41,402 nucleotides of DNA from Acidobacteria bacterium RIFCSPLOWO2_12_FULL_66_21. GTDB taxonomy: Bacteria; Acidobacteriota; Vicinamibacteria; Vicinamibacterales; 2-12-FULL-66-21. This document shows, piece by piece, positions 7,173 to 18,987 of the stretch; the stretch's first letter is position 1, and every line of letters begins with the position of its first letter. The DNA lies in assembly GCA_001767455.1 (NCBI GenBank), contig MELC01000023.1, positions 1-41,402 of the forward strand. The letters run 5' to 3'. The position numbers and the translations under genes were made by a program. A model generated the notes under the pieces. That model did no database searches and was not told where the DNA came from. It saw only the letters and a program-made list of their open reading frames with translations.

Positions 7173-7337
7173 CTAGTGTCCCGTCCCAGTGGATCGTGGC
7201 ATAAGTCCCGGGCGCGGCGCCCGGATCGCAAGGCGCGACGAGCGAGCATACAGGCCGTATGTGAGCGAGGAGCAACGCCGCGAGGCGGGATGCCCCGCCC
7301 GGGAATTGTGTCGCGAACCACTGGGACGGGACACTAG
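7173..7337. mobile_element. 165-bp palindromic, MITE-like element
   Basis: The ends are perfect 20-bp inverted repeats: CTAGTGTCCCGTCCCAGTGG (7173-7192) and its complement (7318-7337). The inverted match continues imperfectly inward to about 41 bases per side, ending in CCCGGGC on both sides. The centre holds further short stems, such as CATAC/GTATG, and no open frame. It is bracketed on both sides by CGACTAT heptamers. Size, structure and lack of coding sequence suit a non-autonomous element or an element-derived repeat. No target duplication can be assigned with certainty. Confidence 0.6.
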
Positions 7338-7347
7338 CGACTATCGA

Positions 7348-8424
7348 CTATATTTCGCTGCGTGCCGGTCCCCCCGCTTGCGTTTCAGGGTCGCCGTAAG
7401 CTTCGGGGCTGGACGGAATCCCCGCCTGATTCATCTTGTCGGTCACTTCCGTCATCCGCTCGTGCGCCGCGAGGCGCAGTTTCTCGAGCAGCGCCGAGAC
7501 GCGCTGCGCCTGCCGCACGACGGTGGCGAGATCCCGGTGGAGGCTCGTGTCGGGGTACCCGCGTTCGATCAGATCGCAGTGGCCGATGATGGCCTGGAGC
7601 GCGCTGTTGATTTCGCTGGAGGTGACGATCGTCAGCTCGGACATCGCTTCCATCAAGCGGTACCGTCCGATGGCGACCTGGAGCTGCTGCGCGACAAGCG
7701 CGACGGCGAAGAGCTCCGCGATCGGCATCAGTGCGTCGGCATGCTCCTGGCCGAACGCGCCGCGCTTGCGCGCCACCGCGTTGAGCGTGCCGACGGTCCG
7801 TCCTCTCGCGACGAGCGGCACGATCAGCGCGGACGCGAATCCCGACGTGTGGAGAACGTTGAGATCGAGGAACTCCGCCGCCGCCACGCTCGTGTCGGCG
7901 ATGATGAGCGGCTCGCGCGAGCGGACAACCGTGCCGAGGGCCGTCCGGTCCGTCGTGAACACGATTTCCGGGCGCGGGCGCGACCGGCGCTCGATGCGGT
8001 CCACGCGCGCGGTATAGGTCTGGAACTCGCCGCCCTGCTCCGACAGCAGGGCGAGGCCCACGCGATCGCACGGCACCACCTTGCCAATCCGCAGCGCGAG
8101 CTCCTGGAACGCGAGCGGCACGTTCACGGTCCGAGCCACGATTTCCAGCATCTCCGTGCGGATTTGGAGCTGCGTGACCTCGCTGACCGCCGCGCGGTGA
8201 TCCTGTTCGGTCCGCACGAGGTTGCGGGACAGCCACTCGATGCGGGCGCTCGCCAGTGCCGCGAGCACCACCATGACCAGCCAGGCGCCGATGACCTGCG
8301 CCAGCACCGTCGGCCGCCGCGGGAAGCCGCCCGCGGCCATCCAGATCGCCGCCTGCATCACCAAGAACAGGCCAATCAGGCCCCAGATGCCGAACACGGC
8401 CGCGCGCGGATGGCGGAGATTCAT
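7348..8424 (-). CDS. GAF-domain membrane protein with vestigial histidine-kinase dimerisation domain
   Basis: A 358-residue protein with two N-terminal membrane helices (about residues 10-31 and 40-60), a short coiled region, a GAF domain (about 105-255; VPCDRVGLALLSE, PLIIADTS, SALIVPLVARGRTVGTLNAV) and a C-terminal helical segment like a histidine-kinase DHp domain. The phospho-acceptor motif that should read HEIN is Ser270-Glu-Ile-Asn, followed by SALQAIIGHCDLIE. No HATPase domain follows; the protein ends in a polar tail. It can probably dimerise and sense a ligand or redox state but cannot autophosphorylate in the usual way. Its ATG overlaps the stop of the molybdoenzyme gene (ATGA), so it belongs to that operon and may monitor or tune the redox complex. 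Confidence 0.87.
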   Translation of the reverse strand: MNLRHPRAAVFGIWGLIGLFLVMQAAIWMAAGGFPRRPTVLAQVIGAWLVMVVLAALASARIEWLSRNLVRTEQDHRAAVSEVTQLQIRTEMLEIVARTVNVPLAFQELALRIGKVVPCDRVGLALLSEQGGEFQTYTARVDRIERRSRPRPEIVFTTDRTALGTVVRSREPLIIADTSVAAAEFLDLNVLHTSGFASALIVPLVARGRTVGTLNAVARKRGAFGQEHADALMPIAELFAVALVAQQLQVAIGRYRLMEAMSELTIVTSSEINSALQAIIGHCDLIERGYPDTSLHRDLATVVRQAQRVSALLEKLRLAAHERMTEVTDKMNQAGIPSSPEAYGDPETQAGGPARSEI

Positions 8425-11189
8425 CTATTTCGTGGTTCTACTTTATACGCTTCGGCCACCGGACGGAGCGGCCGATCGAACCACAGGGGGCGACGGAGGC
8501 CCTCGGGGCCGGGGGCCGGCCGCGTCCCCCGCATCCACTCGAGGTACGCCGTATGGGCCTCGTTCGTATCCACGACGATATCCCCGTAGCTGTCTTCCTC
8601 GGCGGCCTTTTCGAGGTGAACACGCTGGTGCCAGCAGTGCATGCCGCTCACCGGATCCGGCTGCACGGGGAACGTCAGGTTCTGGTGCACCCCCACCTCG
8701 CTCCACCAGATGCGGCCGCTGTCCGGGTCCACGCTCTCGAATCTCTGCGCGCCGTGCACCTGCTTCATCACGTAGCGGCCGCGATCGTCCCGGCTGATGC
8801 GAACCAGGGCGGACGCCACGCGTGGCGCCCCCCGGTCCTCGTTCAGGCGCCAGCGCCCAAGGTGATGCGACATCCCGAGGACGCCGGGGCGGATCCCTTC
8901 GGTGACCCAGGCGCGCGTCACGAAGTAGCCGATGCGCGTGCGCACCTTCACCAGGTCGCCGGTGAGGATACCGTAGGTCGCCGCGTCCGCGGTGGAGATC
9001 CACAGCGGATTGCTGTGGGAAATCTCGTACAGCCATTTCACCGGCGAGCGCGTGTGAATGAGCGTCGGCAGGCGAAAGTTCGGCAGGAGGTCGAACTCGC
9101 CGCCCGCACGATCGAGATCGCGCCAGTGGACGTGTCCGGGCACGTACCGCGGGATCGCGTGCTCCGGCCAGCCCCAGTCCACCATCGTCTGCGAGAAGAA
9201 CTCGAGCCGCCGCGACGGGGTGTTGAAGCCGGCGACCGCGGCGCCGTCGACGACAATGCCGGCGGCTGCGCCGGCGCCGTCCAGCACGGTCTCGCCGAGG
9301 CTGTCGCGGCTCGTGCCGGCCAGCTCGCCGGCGGTGAGGGGACGCTCGTGCGCGCGGCTGTACGTCTTGTCGGACACCTGGAACACGCCGTACTTGCGCA
9401 TGTACGCCAGCGGCGCCAGGTTTTCCTTCGCCGCTCGCTCCGGCAGCCCGGGCACGGAGTTCTCGAACATCCACCGGTAGTACTCGTCGACGGTGACTTG
9501 TGCACCGGGGCGATAGGGGGACTCGAAAAAGCGGCGGATGCCGAGCGATCCATCCGGATCGATCTTCCAGCTCAGCGCGATCCAGAATTCGTTCTCCTCC
9601 CAGACCTCGCCGGGATTGGCCTCGTAGGTCGCCTCCACGTGCTCGCCGCGTTTCTCGCGCGCGACGCGAAGGACCGGCTGGCGGAAGCCGAGCCACTGTC
9701 CGGCGTGGGTCTCCTGGCTCATCGTGTCGTGCCGCTCGGTGCCGAGTCCCATCGGCAGGATGTAGTCGGCGAACCACGCGGTCTCGCTCCAGGTCGGCGT
9801 CAGCGCGACATGCAGCCCGATCTTCTCCGTGTCCTGCAGGACCTCCATCCAGGAGAAGCCATCCGGGTTGGTCCAGAGCGGGTTGTAGACGCGCGTGAAA
9901 TACACGTCGAGCTTGCCGCGCCCCTCCTTCAGGAAGTGCGGCAGCAGAAAACTCATCTCGTGAAACGCGAGCGGGAATTCACGCGGGAACAGCAGCTCGT
10001 TCCAGTACTCAGGGGGCGGCGGGGGATTCGGATGTCTGGGCACGAACTTGTTCGTGACGTGCATGTTCATCCCGCCGACTTCGCCGAGCGATCCGGTGAG
10101 GACGACGAGCAGGTACAGGCAGCGGGTGATCTGCCAGCCCCACAGATTTCCGGCGGAGGCCGCGCGCCAGTTGTGCGTGGCGAAGCGGGTGCCCGCCCGG
10201 CCGATCGCGCGTGCGGCTTCGACGATTTTCGACGCGTCGACCCCGGTCTCGGCCGCGGCGAACTCCGGCGTGAAACGGGCGTACTCCTCTTTGAGCGCGA
10301 CGATGAAGCTGTCGAACTCCTGCGGGAGGTCGGGCCGGAGCGCCGCGAGGTACGCGCGCCAGTTGACCCACTTGCGGAGGAACTCGCGGTTGTAGAGACC
10401 TTCCTCGAGAAGGATGCGCGCCATCGCGAGCAGCAGCGCCCCTTCGGTGCCTGAATACGCCGGCAGCCACAGATCCGCCTTCGCGGATGTGTTCGAGAGC
10501 CGCGGATCGACCGTGATCAGCGTGCCGCCGCTCGCCATGGACTCGACGATGCGCTGCGCGTGCGGGTTGAAGTAGTGGCCGGTCTCGAGATGCGACGAGA
10601 GCAGCAGGATCGTCCTGGCGTTCGCGTAATCGGGCGACGGGCGATCCGCGCCGCACCACAGGAAATGCCCGAGCCGCCCGGAGGACGAGCAGACATTGGT
10701 GTGGCTGTTGTGGCCGTCGACACCCCAGGCCTGGAGCACGCGGTTCGCGTAGCCGTCTTCCCCCGGCCGCCCCACGTGGTACATCAGCTCGCCGCGCCGC
10801 CCTTCGACGATTGCGCGGCGGATCCGGCCGCCGATATCCTCGAGCGCCTCGTTCCACGAGACCTGCTGCCACGTCCCCTCGCCGCGCGCGCCCGCGCGGC
10901 GCATGGGATAGAGAATCCGGTCGGGATCCTCGAGCTGGTTCGGGGTGACGACCCCTTTGGCGCACGTGCGGCCCCGGCTGCCCGGATGCACCGGGTTCCC
11001 CTCGATCTTGCGCACCGCAAGGGTCTCCTGATCCACGTACGCGAGAATCCCGCAGGCCGACTCGCAGTTGAAGCAGATGCTCGGGATGATCCAGTAGCGC
11101 CGCCGCTCCTTGCGCGGCCAGCTCGTGGACTCGTAGTCCACGTAGTTGTCCCATTCAGACGGATCGGGATGACTCTTGAAGTCAGACAT
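8421..11189 (-). CDS. Molybdopterin-dependent oxidoreductase catalytic subunit (DMSO reductase superfamily)
   Basis: A 922-residue Mo-bisPGD enzyme. It starts at 11189 (MSDFKSHPDP); upstream in-frame codons lie in untranslated DNA. Cys39, Cys42, Cys46 and Cys76 form the N-terminal CX2CX3C...C site for one 4Fe-4S cluster. Cys167 in SHTNVCSSSGRLG is a plausible Mo ligand, as in the formate dehydrogenase, Nap and polysulfide reductase branches. The C-terminal MGD-binding domain is clear (SHSNPLWISTADAATYGI, GDLVKVRT). No twin-arginine signal precedes the cluster, so the catalytic site should face the cytoplasm unless it is exported with a partner. The 4Fe-4S/NrfD gene lies 161 bases upstream and the GAF gene overlaps downstream, giving a three-gene operon. 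The substrate cannot be assigned. Confidence 0.93.
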   Translation of the reverse strand: MSDFKSHPDPSEWDNYVDYESTSWPRKERRRYWIIPSICFNCESACGILAYVDQETLAVRKIEGNPVHPGSRGRTCAKGVVTPNQLEDPDRILYPMRRAGARGEGTWQQVSWNEALEDIGGRIRRAIVEGRRGELMYHVGRPGEDGYANRVLQAWGVDGHNSHTNVCSSSGRLGHFLWCGADRPSPDYANARTILLLSSHLETGHYFNPHAQRIVESMASGGTLITVDPRLSNTSAKADLWLPAYSGTEGALLLAMARILLEEGLYNREFLRKWVNWRAYLAALRPDLPQEFDSFIVALKEEYARFTPEFAAAETGVDASKIVEAARAIGRAGTRFATHNWRAASAGNLWGWQITRCLYLLVVLTGSLGEVGGMNMHVTNKFVPRHPNPPPPPEYWNELLFPREFPLAFHEMSFLLPHFLKEGRGKLDVYFTRVYNPLWTNPDGFSWMEVLQDTEKIGLHVALTPTWSETAWFADYILPMGLGTERHDTMSQETHAGQWLGFRQPVLRVAREKRGEHVEATYEANPGEVWEENEFWIALSWKIDPDGSLGIRRFFESPYRPGAQVTVDEYYRWMFENSVPGLPERAAKENLAPLAYMRKYGVFQVSDKTYSRAHERPLTAGELAGTSRDSLGETVLDGAGAAAGIVVDGAAVAGFNTPSRRLEFFSQTMVDWGWPEHAIPRYVPGHVHWRDLDRAGGEFDLLPNFRLPTLIHTRSPVKWLYEISHSNPLWISTADAATYGILTGDLVKVRTRIGYFVTRAWVTEGIRPGVLGMSHHLGRWRLNEDRGAPRVASALVRISRDDRGRYVMKQVHGAQRFESVDPDSGRIWWSEVGVHQNLTFPVQPDPVSGMHCWHQRVHLEKAAEEDSYGDIVVDTNEAHTAYLEWMRGTRPAPGPEGLRRPLWFDRPLRPVAEAYKVEPRNR

Positions 11190-11282
11190 CGGTTTGCCAA
11201 TTGTGCATTGCGAGTTGTGAATCATGTGGCGACGAGCTGGAGTCGTCCGGACGGCCGACTTGACCACGGTGCCCACAATTCG

Positions 11283-11354
11283 CAACTCACCAACTCACCA
11301 ACTCACCAATTCACCAATTCACCAACTCACGAATTCACCAACTCACGAATTCAC
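11283..11354. repeat. Nine tandem octamers (CAACTCAC) inside the redox operon
   Basis: Nine back-to-back 8-base units, CAACTCAC with CAATTCAC and GAATTCAC variants, fill 72 bases. The stop codon of the NrfD-fusion gene (11353-11351) lies within the last unit, so the tract begins the gap before the catalytic subunit gene. The unit length is not a multiple of three. Confidence 0.9.
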
Positions 11355-12874
11355 GACAACGGTACAGATTGCCCCGCCTCCACCCAGATGTACTCCCACG
11401 CCGCGCCGCCAGCGAGCGTGAGTAGCGCCGCGAGTGAGGTCACCAGCGGATGCAGCGTCGCGCCGAATATGACCAGGAGCGCCAACGGGAGCAGGCCGCC
11501 GCCAATCATGGCGACCCCCCAGAAAAGCCTCGCGTAGGCGCCGGTCCGTATCGTCGCGGTCGCCAGCTCGTGGTGCTGCGTGGGGCTCGGCGCGAGCAGG
11601 TGCTCGAAGATCAGGATCAGGAGGTGCGCGGTCACCGCGATCGCGAGCGTCGCGCCCAGGACGGGTAACGCGCCGGCGGCCGGCGCTCCCCCGAACGACG
11701 CGGCGATCAGGAGCGCGGCCGAGCCGGCGGCCGCCGATTGAGCGAGGAGGTCGATCGCCGCCGAAGGCCCCTGCCAGAGATCGCGCGCGAGCCCCTGCGC
11801 GAACAGGAAGCCGGTATACGAAGTCGCGAGGACGGCGACCACGACCGCCGGCGCCACCAGCCAGTCGAGCACGCCGTCCCAGCCGAACCAACCGGCGGCA
11901 AGCCACACGGCGCTCAGCGCGCCGTGCGCCGTCAGGAAATACGCGCCCCACACCATCCACGACCGCCAGTTCGATCGGGTGAGGATGTAGTAGAACCGCT
12001 CCGGCCGTTCGAGGTCGATCACGAGCACAATCGCGGTCAGCGAGACGAACACAATGGACAGCGCCGGCCCCGCGATTGTGGCGAGCGGCCCGTCGATGCC
12101 CAGCCGCCACAAGAGCGCGGCGACGAGCATGGCGCCCGTGGAGATCGCCTTGAACAACAGATACAGGACCATGTCCGTCCCCCAGGGTTTTCCGTGGGGC
12201 ACGTCGTAATCGACGCGAGGCTCGCCGGGGTCCTCGACGTCGGGCATCGGCGCGCCGACCGGACGCAGATGGACGGAGCCTTCCTTGAAGTACAGCGGCC
12301 GGACCGACGCTTCGGGACGGATGACGCTCTCTTCGGCGCCGAGGTACAGCACCTTGGGCCCCGTGCCCTTCTCCGGCTTGCGAACCATGAACGCCTCACG
12401 CTGAAAGATCCTGGCGACCTCGCTCGACGGATCGTCCAGGTCTCCGAAGACGCGGCACTCCGTGGGGCACACGCTGACGCAGGCGGGCAGCAGCTGATTC
12501 TCGACGCGGTTCGCGCAGAAGTTGCACTTCTCCGCGGTGTGCGTGTTGGGATCGATGAAGAGCTGATCGTACGGGCACGCTTCCATGCACGCGCGGCAGC
12601 CGATGCACGACGCGCCGTTGAGGTCGACAATGCCGTCGCGGCGGCGGAAGAGCGCGTTGGTCGGACAGATCCGCACGCAGGGCGCCTCGGCGCACTGGTT
12701 GCAGAGCACCGGGAAGAAGAAGCGCCGCGTCTCGGGAAAAACGCCTTTCTCGACCGTCTTCACCCAGCATCGGTTCACGCCGACCGGAATCTGGTGCTCC
12801 GCCTTGCACGCAATCGTGCACGCGTGGCAGCCGATACATTTGCGCAGATCGACAGCGAACCCGTACGTGGGCAT
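11351..12874 (-). CDS. Fused 4Fe-4S ferredoxin / NrfD-type membrane subunit
   Basis: A 507-residue fusion of an electron-transfer subunit and a membrane quinone-reactive subunit. The N-terminal half carries four cysteine groups for 4Fe-4S clusters: CIGCHACTIAC from Cys13, CNQCAEAPCVRIC, CIGCRACMEAC and CNFC...CVSVC, as in DmsB/PsrB/NrfC proteins. From about residue 215 the chain becomes hydrophobic, with some eight membrane segments and the NrfD block DLERPERFYYILTRSNWRSW. These two parts are normally separate genes. It probably passes electrons between the quinone pool and the molybdoenzyme encoded next. The start at 12874 places the first cluster motif at residue 13. TATAGT lies 13 bases upstream of the ATG. 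No Tat signal is present, consistent with a cytoplasmic iron-sulfur domain. Confidence 0.92.
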   Translation of the reverse strand: MPTYGFAVDLRKCIGCHACTIACKAEHQIPVGVNRCWVKTVEKGVFPETRRFFFPVLCNQCAEAPCVRICPTNALFRRRDGIVDLNGASCIGCRACMEACPYDQLFIDPNTHTAEKCNFCANRVENQLLPACVSVCPTECRVFGDLDDPSSEVARIFQREAFMVRKPEKGTGPKVLYLGAEESVIRPEASVRPLYFKEGSVHLRPVGAPMPDVEDPGEPRVDYDVPHGKPWGTDMVLYLLFKAISTGAMLVAALLWRLGIDGPLATIAGPALSIVFVSLTAIVLVIDLERPERFYYILTRSNWRSWMVWGAYFLTAHGALSAVWLAAGWFGWDGVLDWLVAPAVVVAVLATSYTGFLFAQGLARDLWQGPSAAIDLLAQSAAAGSAALLIAASFGGAPAAGALPVLGATLAIAVTAHLLILIFEHLLAPSPTQHHELATATIRTGAYARLFWGVAMIGGGLLPLALLVIFGATLHPLVTSLAALLTLAGGAAWEYIWVEAGQSVPLS

Positions 12875-12887
12875 GGGCGAGAGGGTA

Positions 12888-12893
12888 ACTATA
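12888..12893 (-). promoter_or_regulatory. Putative -10 element of the redox operon
   Basis: On the minus strand TATAGT ends 13 bases before the ATG at 12874, predicting a 5' leader of only a few bases. No Shine-Dalgarno or -35 is apparent. Confidence 0.4.
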
Positions 12894-12938
12894 TCGCATG
12901 CCGCGGACCGGCCCCCGCCGACCGACGCGGTTCTCTTC

Positions 12939-13034
12939 ACCACGGAAGAACACGGCTCTCTTCACCACGGAAAAACACAAAAGAACACGGAATTGCATTA
13001 GTCAGTTCGGTGTTGTTCCGTGTCCTTCCGTGGT
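12939..13034. repeat. CACGGAA inverted repeat overlapping the methylase 3' end
   Basis: ACCACGGAAGAACACGG (12939-12955) matches the complement of 13018-13034 at 16 of 17 bases. A second partial copy, ACCACGGAAAAACAC, lies at 12964-12978. The right arm lies within the last codons of the methylase gene and encodes its VTTEGHGT tail. The words resemble the CACGGAG element at 3978-4272. Confidence 0.8.
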
Positions 13035-16000
13035 TACGCCGGGCCGTGTTCGTCCGTGGGCCGCGAACGCTTCGGCCGCCGCGTGGCGGTCCGAAAGGTC
13101 GATCAGCGGAAACGTGTCGAGGACATGCTCGAACTGGACGCGGTCGAGCCCGTAGATGCCAGCCGCGAGTGCCTGGAGACGCGCACGATCGACGGCGTCG
13201 CCGGCGCCCCGGCCGAGGCGATCCGCGATTGAGGCGATCTCCCTGAATGCGTCCGAGGCTGTGTCAGGCCTCGGGACGCGCAGCGACTCGACGATGGCCG
13301 CCGTGACGTGCGTGCCGACGCGCAGGCGCACCAGGTAATTGGCGACGAAGCTGTTGAACATGCCGCACAGGAACTGCCGGAGCTCTTCGCCCACATCCTG
13401 CTTCATGCAGAACACCGTGTGGGTCGTCACCACGCCCGCCGGCACGATGGCGGCAATGAGCGTCAGGCGATTGGTCGCCGCCGCCACCTCCCGATAGCCA
13501 AGCCGCGGGCGATCATATGGGCGATTCGGCCGCAGAAGACAGGCAGCCGTCTGTTCCGCGATGTAAAAGCGCGCCGCCGCAACATCGACACGAAACGGCT
13601 GCACCTGCTTGCCCTCGATCACGGGGCAATGGCCGGGGCACGGGCCGGAGACGAAGTGACGCCGGTCGTCCGTCGCGTTGAGCTCGCGGCCGAACGTCGC
13701 GTGCCAGCCGGCCATCCCGCCGAGTGGCGGAATCGAAAAGGCAATCCTCGACGTGATGTCGACGTCGGCGGCGGTCCGCAGGTCCGGGATCGCCAACTGC
13801 CCGCCGCTGATCTGCTCGACGAGGCCGCGCGCGATGGTGATCGCCTCCGGGTCGTCGCCGCGATCGGGCACACGGTCGAGGGTTTCCGACGACTGCACGC
13901 CGAATCGGCAGCGCAGCCTCGTCGTAGTCCCGCCGCGTGTCGCCGCCAGCAGCAGGAACTTCAGGCCGCGATGGATGGGAAACAGCGCGCGCCGATTGTC
14001 GATCGAAAGAAAGGTGTCGATGTCGCACCGATCGAACAGGTGATGACGCAGCGCCGCGCAGCCGTGATCCGAGCCGAGCCCCGAAGGAACGACGAAACCA
14101 ATCCTGCCGCCACGCCGCGCGAGCGACAGCGCGCGCTCCAGGAAGACCTGGTAGAGGTTCGCGTGGCCATCGCCCTGGAGCGCATACACACCGGACGTTC
14201 TCGTGAAGGCAGTCAGCCCGACCGTGTCGGACAGCCCGGCCCGCTCGCCGCGGAGTGTCTCCCAGGGCGGATTGCCGAGGATCGCATCGAAGCCGGGATT
14301 CTCCTGCGGCTGTCCGTCCTCTTCATAAAAGACCTCCGGGAACTCCATCGTCCAGTGAAAGAAACGCTGACGTCCGGCGGTGGCGCGCGCCTCCGTCAGG
14401 ATCGGTGATGAAAGGTGCGGCGGGAGCAGGGCGGCCCCTCCGAGGATCTCGTCGAGCAACGCTCCGTAGGCGCGGCTGAGCGAGCGTCGCCGATCGCCAT
14501 CCGGATGGATCCATCCCGCGCACCACAGGTCGGCAGCCGACTTCCAGCGCGCAAGGGGCGCCCGTTCGAAGAGGACCGACGCGAGGAGCCGCTCCTTCGT
14601 GCGCACCTGGTCCAGCGTGTCGCCGGGATCCTCCGAAATGGACTCGCGGACGCCGACAGACGACGCGAGCGCTCCCTCCGCCGCCGTCCAATCGAAAAGA
14701 GGCAACGCCGCCGCGCGGCAAGCCCGATGCGAGGAGGGCGGGGGCTGGCGCGCCAGATCGGCAAGAGCCGCTCCGACGAGGCTGTTTCCGGCCCGCAAAT
14801 GATGATCCAGGAATGTGAGCGGCCGGTCGCTCGCGAGGGTGGCCAGCCACAGCGACAGCCGTCCGAGCTGCACCGCCATGGGATTGATGTCGACGCCGAA
14901 AAGGCATCGCTGGGCGATATCCCTGCGGAACACGGCCCGATCGGCCTCCGTGATGTCGGAGGCGCTGGCGCCGCCGTGCTCCACCAGCGCGGATTCGTAC
15001 GCAAGCGCGAGGTACCTGCAGGCGGCCACGAGGAAGGCGCCGCTTCCCATCGCCGGGTCGAGGACGCGCAGCGAGAGAATTCGTTCGGGCGCCATGTCGC
15101 GAACGATTGGCGCAAGGGTCCGGCGCGTCAGACATTCGGTCAGTGCGCGCGGCGTGTAGAAGGACCCGGTTGCCTTGCGCCTGCCGGTCGGGAGCAGCGA
15201 CAGCTCCCGGCCTCTCACCACGGGGTCCAGGTCGAGGACGCGCTCGTACACGCTGCCGAGGTGCTCGACGCCGAGATCCGCGTAGGAGATCCGCTCCCGT
15301 CCGGTCTTGCCGCCGCGGGTCGTCAATGCGAGCAGCGCGTCGCGCACCGCGCCGTCGTCCAGCGACACCGAGTCTGCGAGCGGCGCATGCGCCGGCGAGA
15401 ACAGGCGGCCGTTGAAAGGCGGTACGCGCAGCCGGCCGGCGTGGCAGCCGCGGTGCGCGAGCCGGGCGATGGCCTGCAGCGACTCCCAGAGGCCCCGCGG
15501 ACGCGCCGATTTTTCGACCGAGCGTCGCAGCGATTCGATCGTGTAGCTGTCGCGGTAGACCGGGTGCCACCGGGGCACGAGCCCGCGCGCCTCGGCGAAG
15601 AGAAGAAACAACACGCGGTAGACCACGACGAGTGAGTCGTCGAAGAACGGACGCTGATCGGGCTGGCCCCGGTGTCCGCGAACCGAGAGAAACGCGCGTC
15701 CCAGATGCACCAGCGCGTCCCGGACGCCGCGCTGCAGCGAATCCCGCACCTGCGACCGGTGCTGTTCCGAGATCGACACGGCCCGGTCGAGCAGCGCTCC
15801 GTCACTCGCGGTGAACGCGTCAGCGCGAAGGAGGCCCCAGAAGATCGCGAAAGCCGCTTCGTCATCCGGCGCCGCGTCGAGATCGAATTCGATGAAGCGC
15901 CGCGAATACGTGCGCCGGGCGTCGAACACGCGCAGGGCCGGCCCCGTAACGCACAGGCACCAACGCGAGAGGCTGCCGATGCCGTAGCGCACGGAGTCAC

Positions 16001-16336
16001 GCCAGGCTGTTCCGGCGTCGCAGCCCCAGGGGGTCACGAGCAGTGTGGCTGCCGTCGTGCCGCCGGCGCTGAGAATGGCGCGGACCAGCCGTTCGCCGTC
16101 TCCACTCTCAACAGCGGTCTGGAAGCCGAGGGCGGCGACGAGCGGACAGGCGAGACGATCGAATACGGTTCGTGCCCCGGATGCGGGCCCCAGCTCCGCG
16201 CGCGCGGCCTGTTGGCGCGCGCGCATGCCACGCCGTGCGTCGATCGCCTCCCGGCTGTTCGCGGTGAGGCCGAGCGCGGATGGAATCGGTCCTGCGAGCG
16301 CGTCGTGTGAAAGCAGCGCGCCGGCAATGCCGGGAA

Positions 16337-16340
<4 letters not shown>
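13002..16340 (-). CDS. Eco57I-like N6-adenine DNA methyltransferase, partner of the SNF2-type helicase
   Basis: A 1112-residue protein with the layout of large Eco57I/type IIG-like methylases. The SAM motif is LDPAMGSGAFLVAA (about residues 427-440). The catalytic motif IV is NPPW (690-693, within DAILGNPPWETLRG), typical of N6-adenine methylation. The C-terminal part has a target-recognition-like segment (PVIEGKQVQPFRVD, FCMKQDVGEELRQFLCGMFNS). The N-terminal region (TPWGCDAGTAW..., VTGPALRVFDARR) resembles the nuclease-related domain of this family but shows no clear PD-(D/E)xK residues, so cleavage by this chain is doubtful. Its ATG overlaps the helicase stop (ATGA), indicating a coupled pair. 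It resembles DrmMI of class 1 DISARM; no drmA, drmB or drmC is in the window. The final residues are encoded by an intergenic-type repeat. Confidence 0.9.
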
Positions 16341-18868
<2,528 letters not shown>

Positions 18869-18987
18869 CCCGCATCAGATCAATGATGTGTGGGAACGCA
18901 GGGATTCGACGAGGCACGGTCGAGGACAGCCGCGTTGCAGTCCTTGCCCGATCTCCGAGGCCGCGGATCGCAGGAAGTGCGCGGGCC

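Noticed and set aside
8438-8446. TATAAAGT on the minus strand as a promoter for the GAF gene
   Set aside because: It is coding sequence for Tyr-Lys-Val near the end of the molybdoenzyme, and the GAF gene overlaps that gene by ATGA, so co-translation explains its expression.
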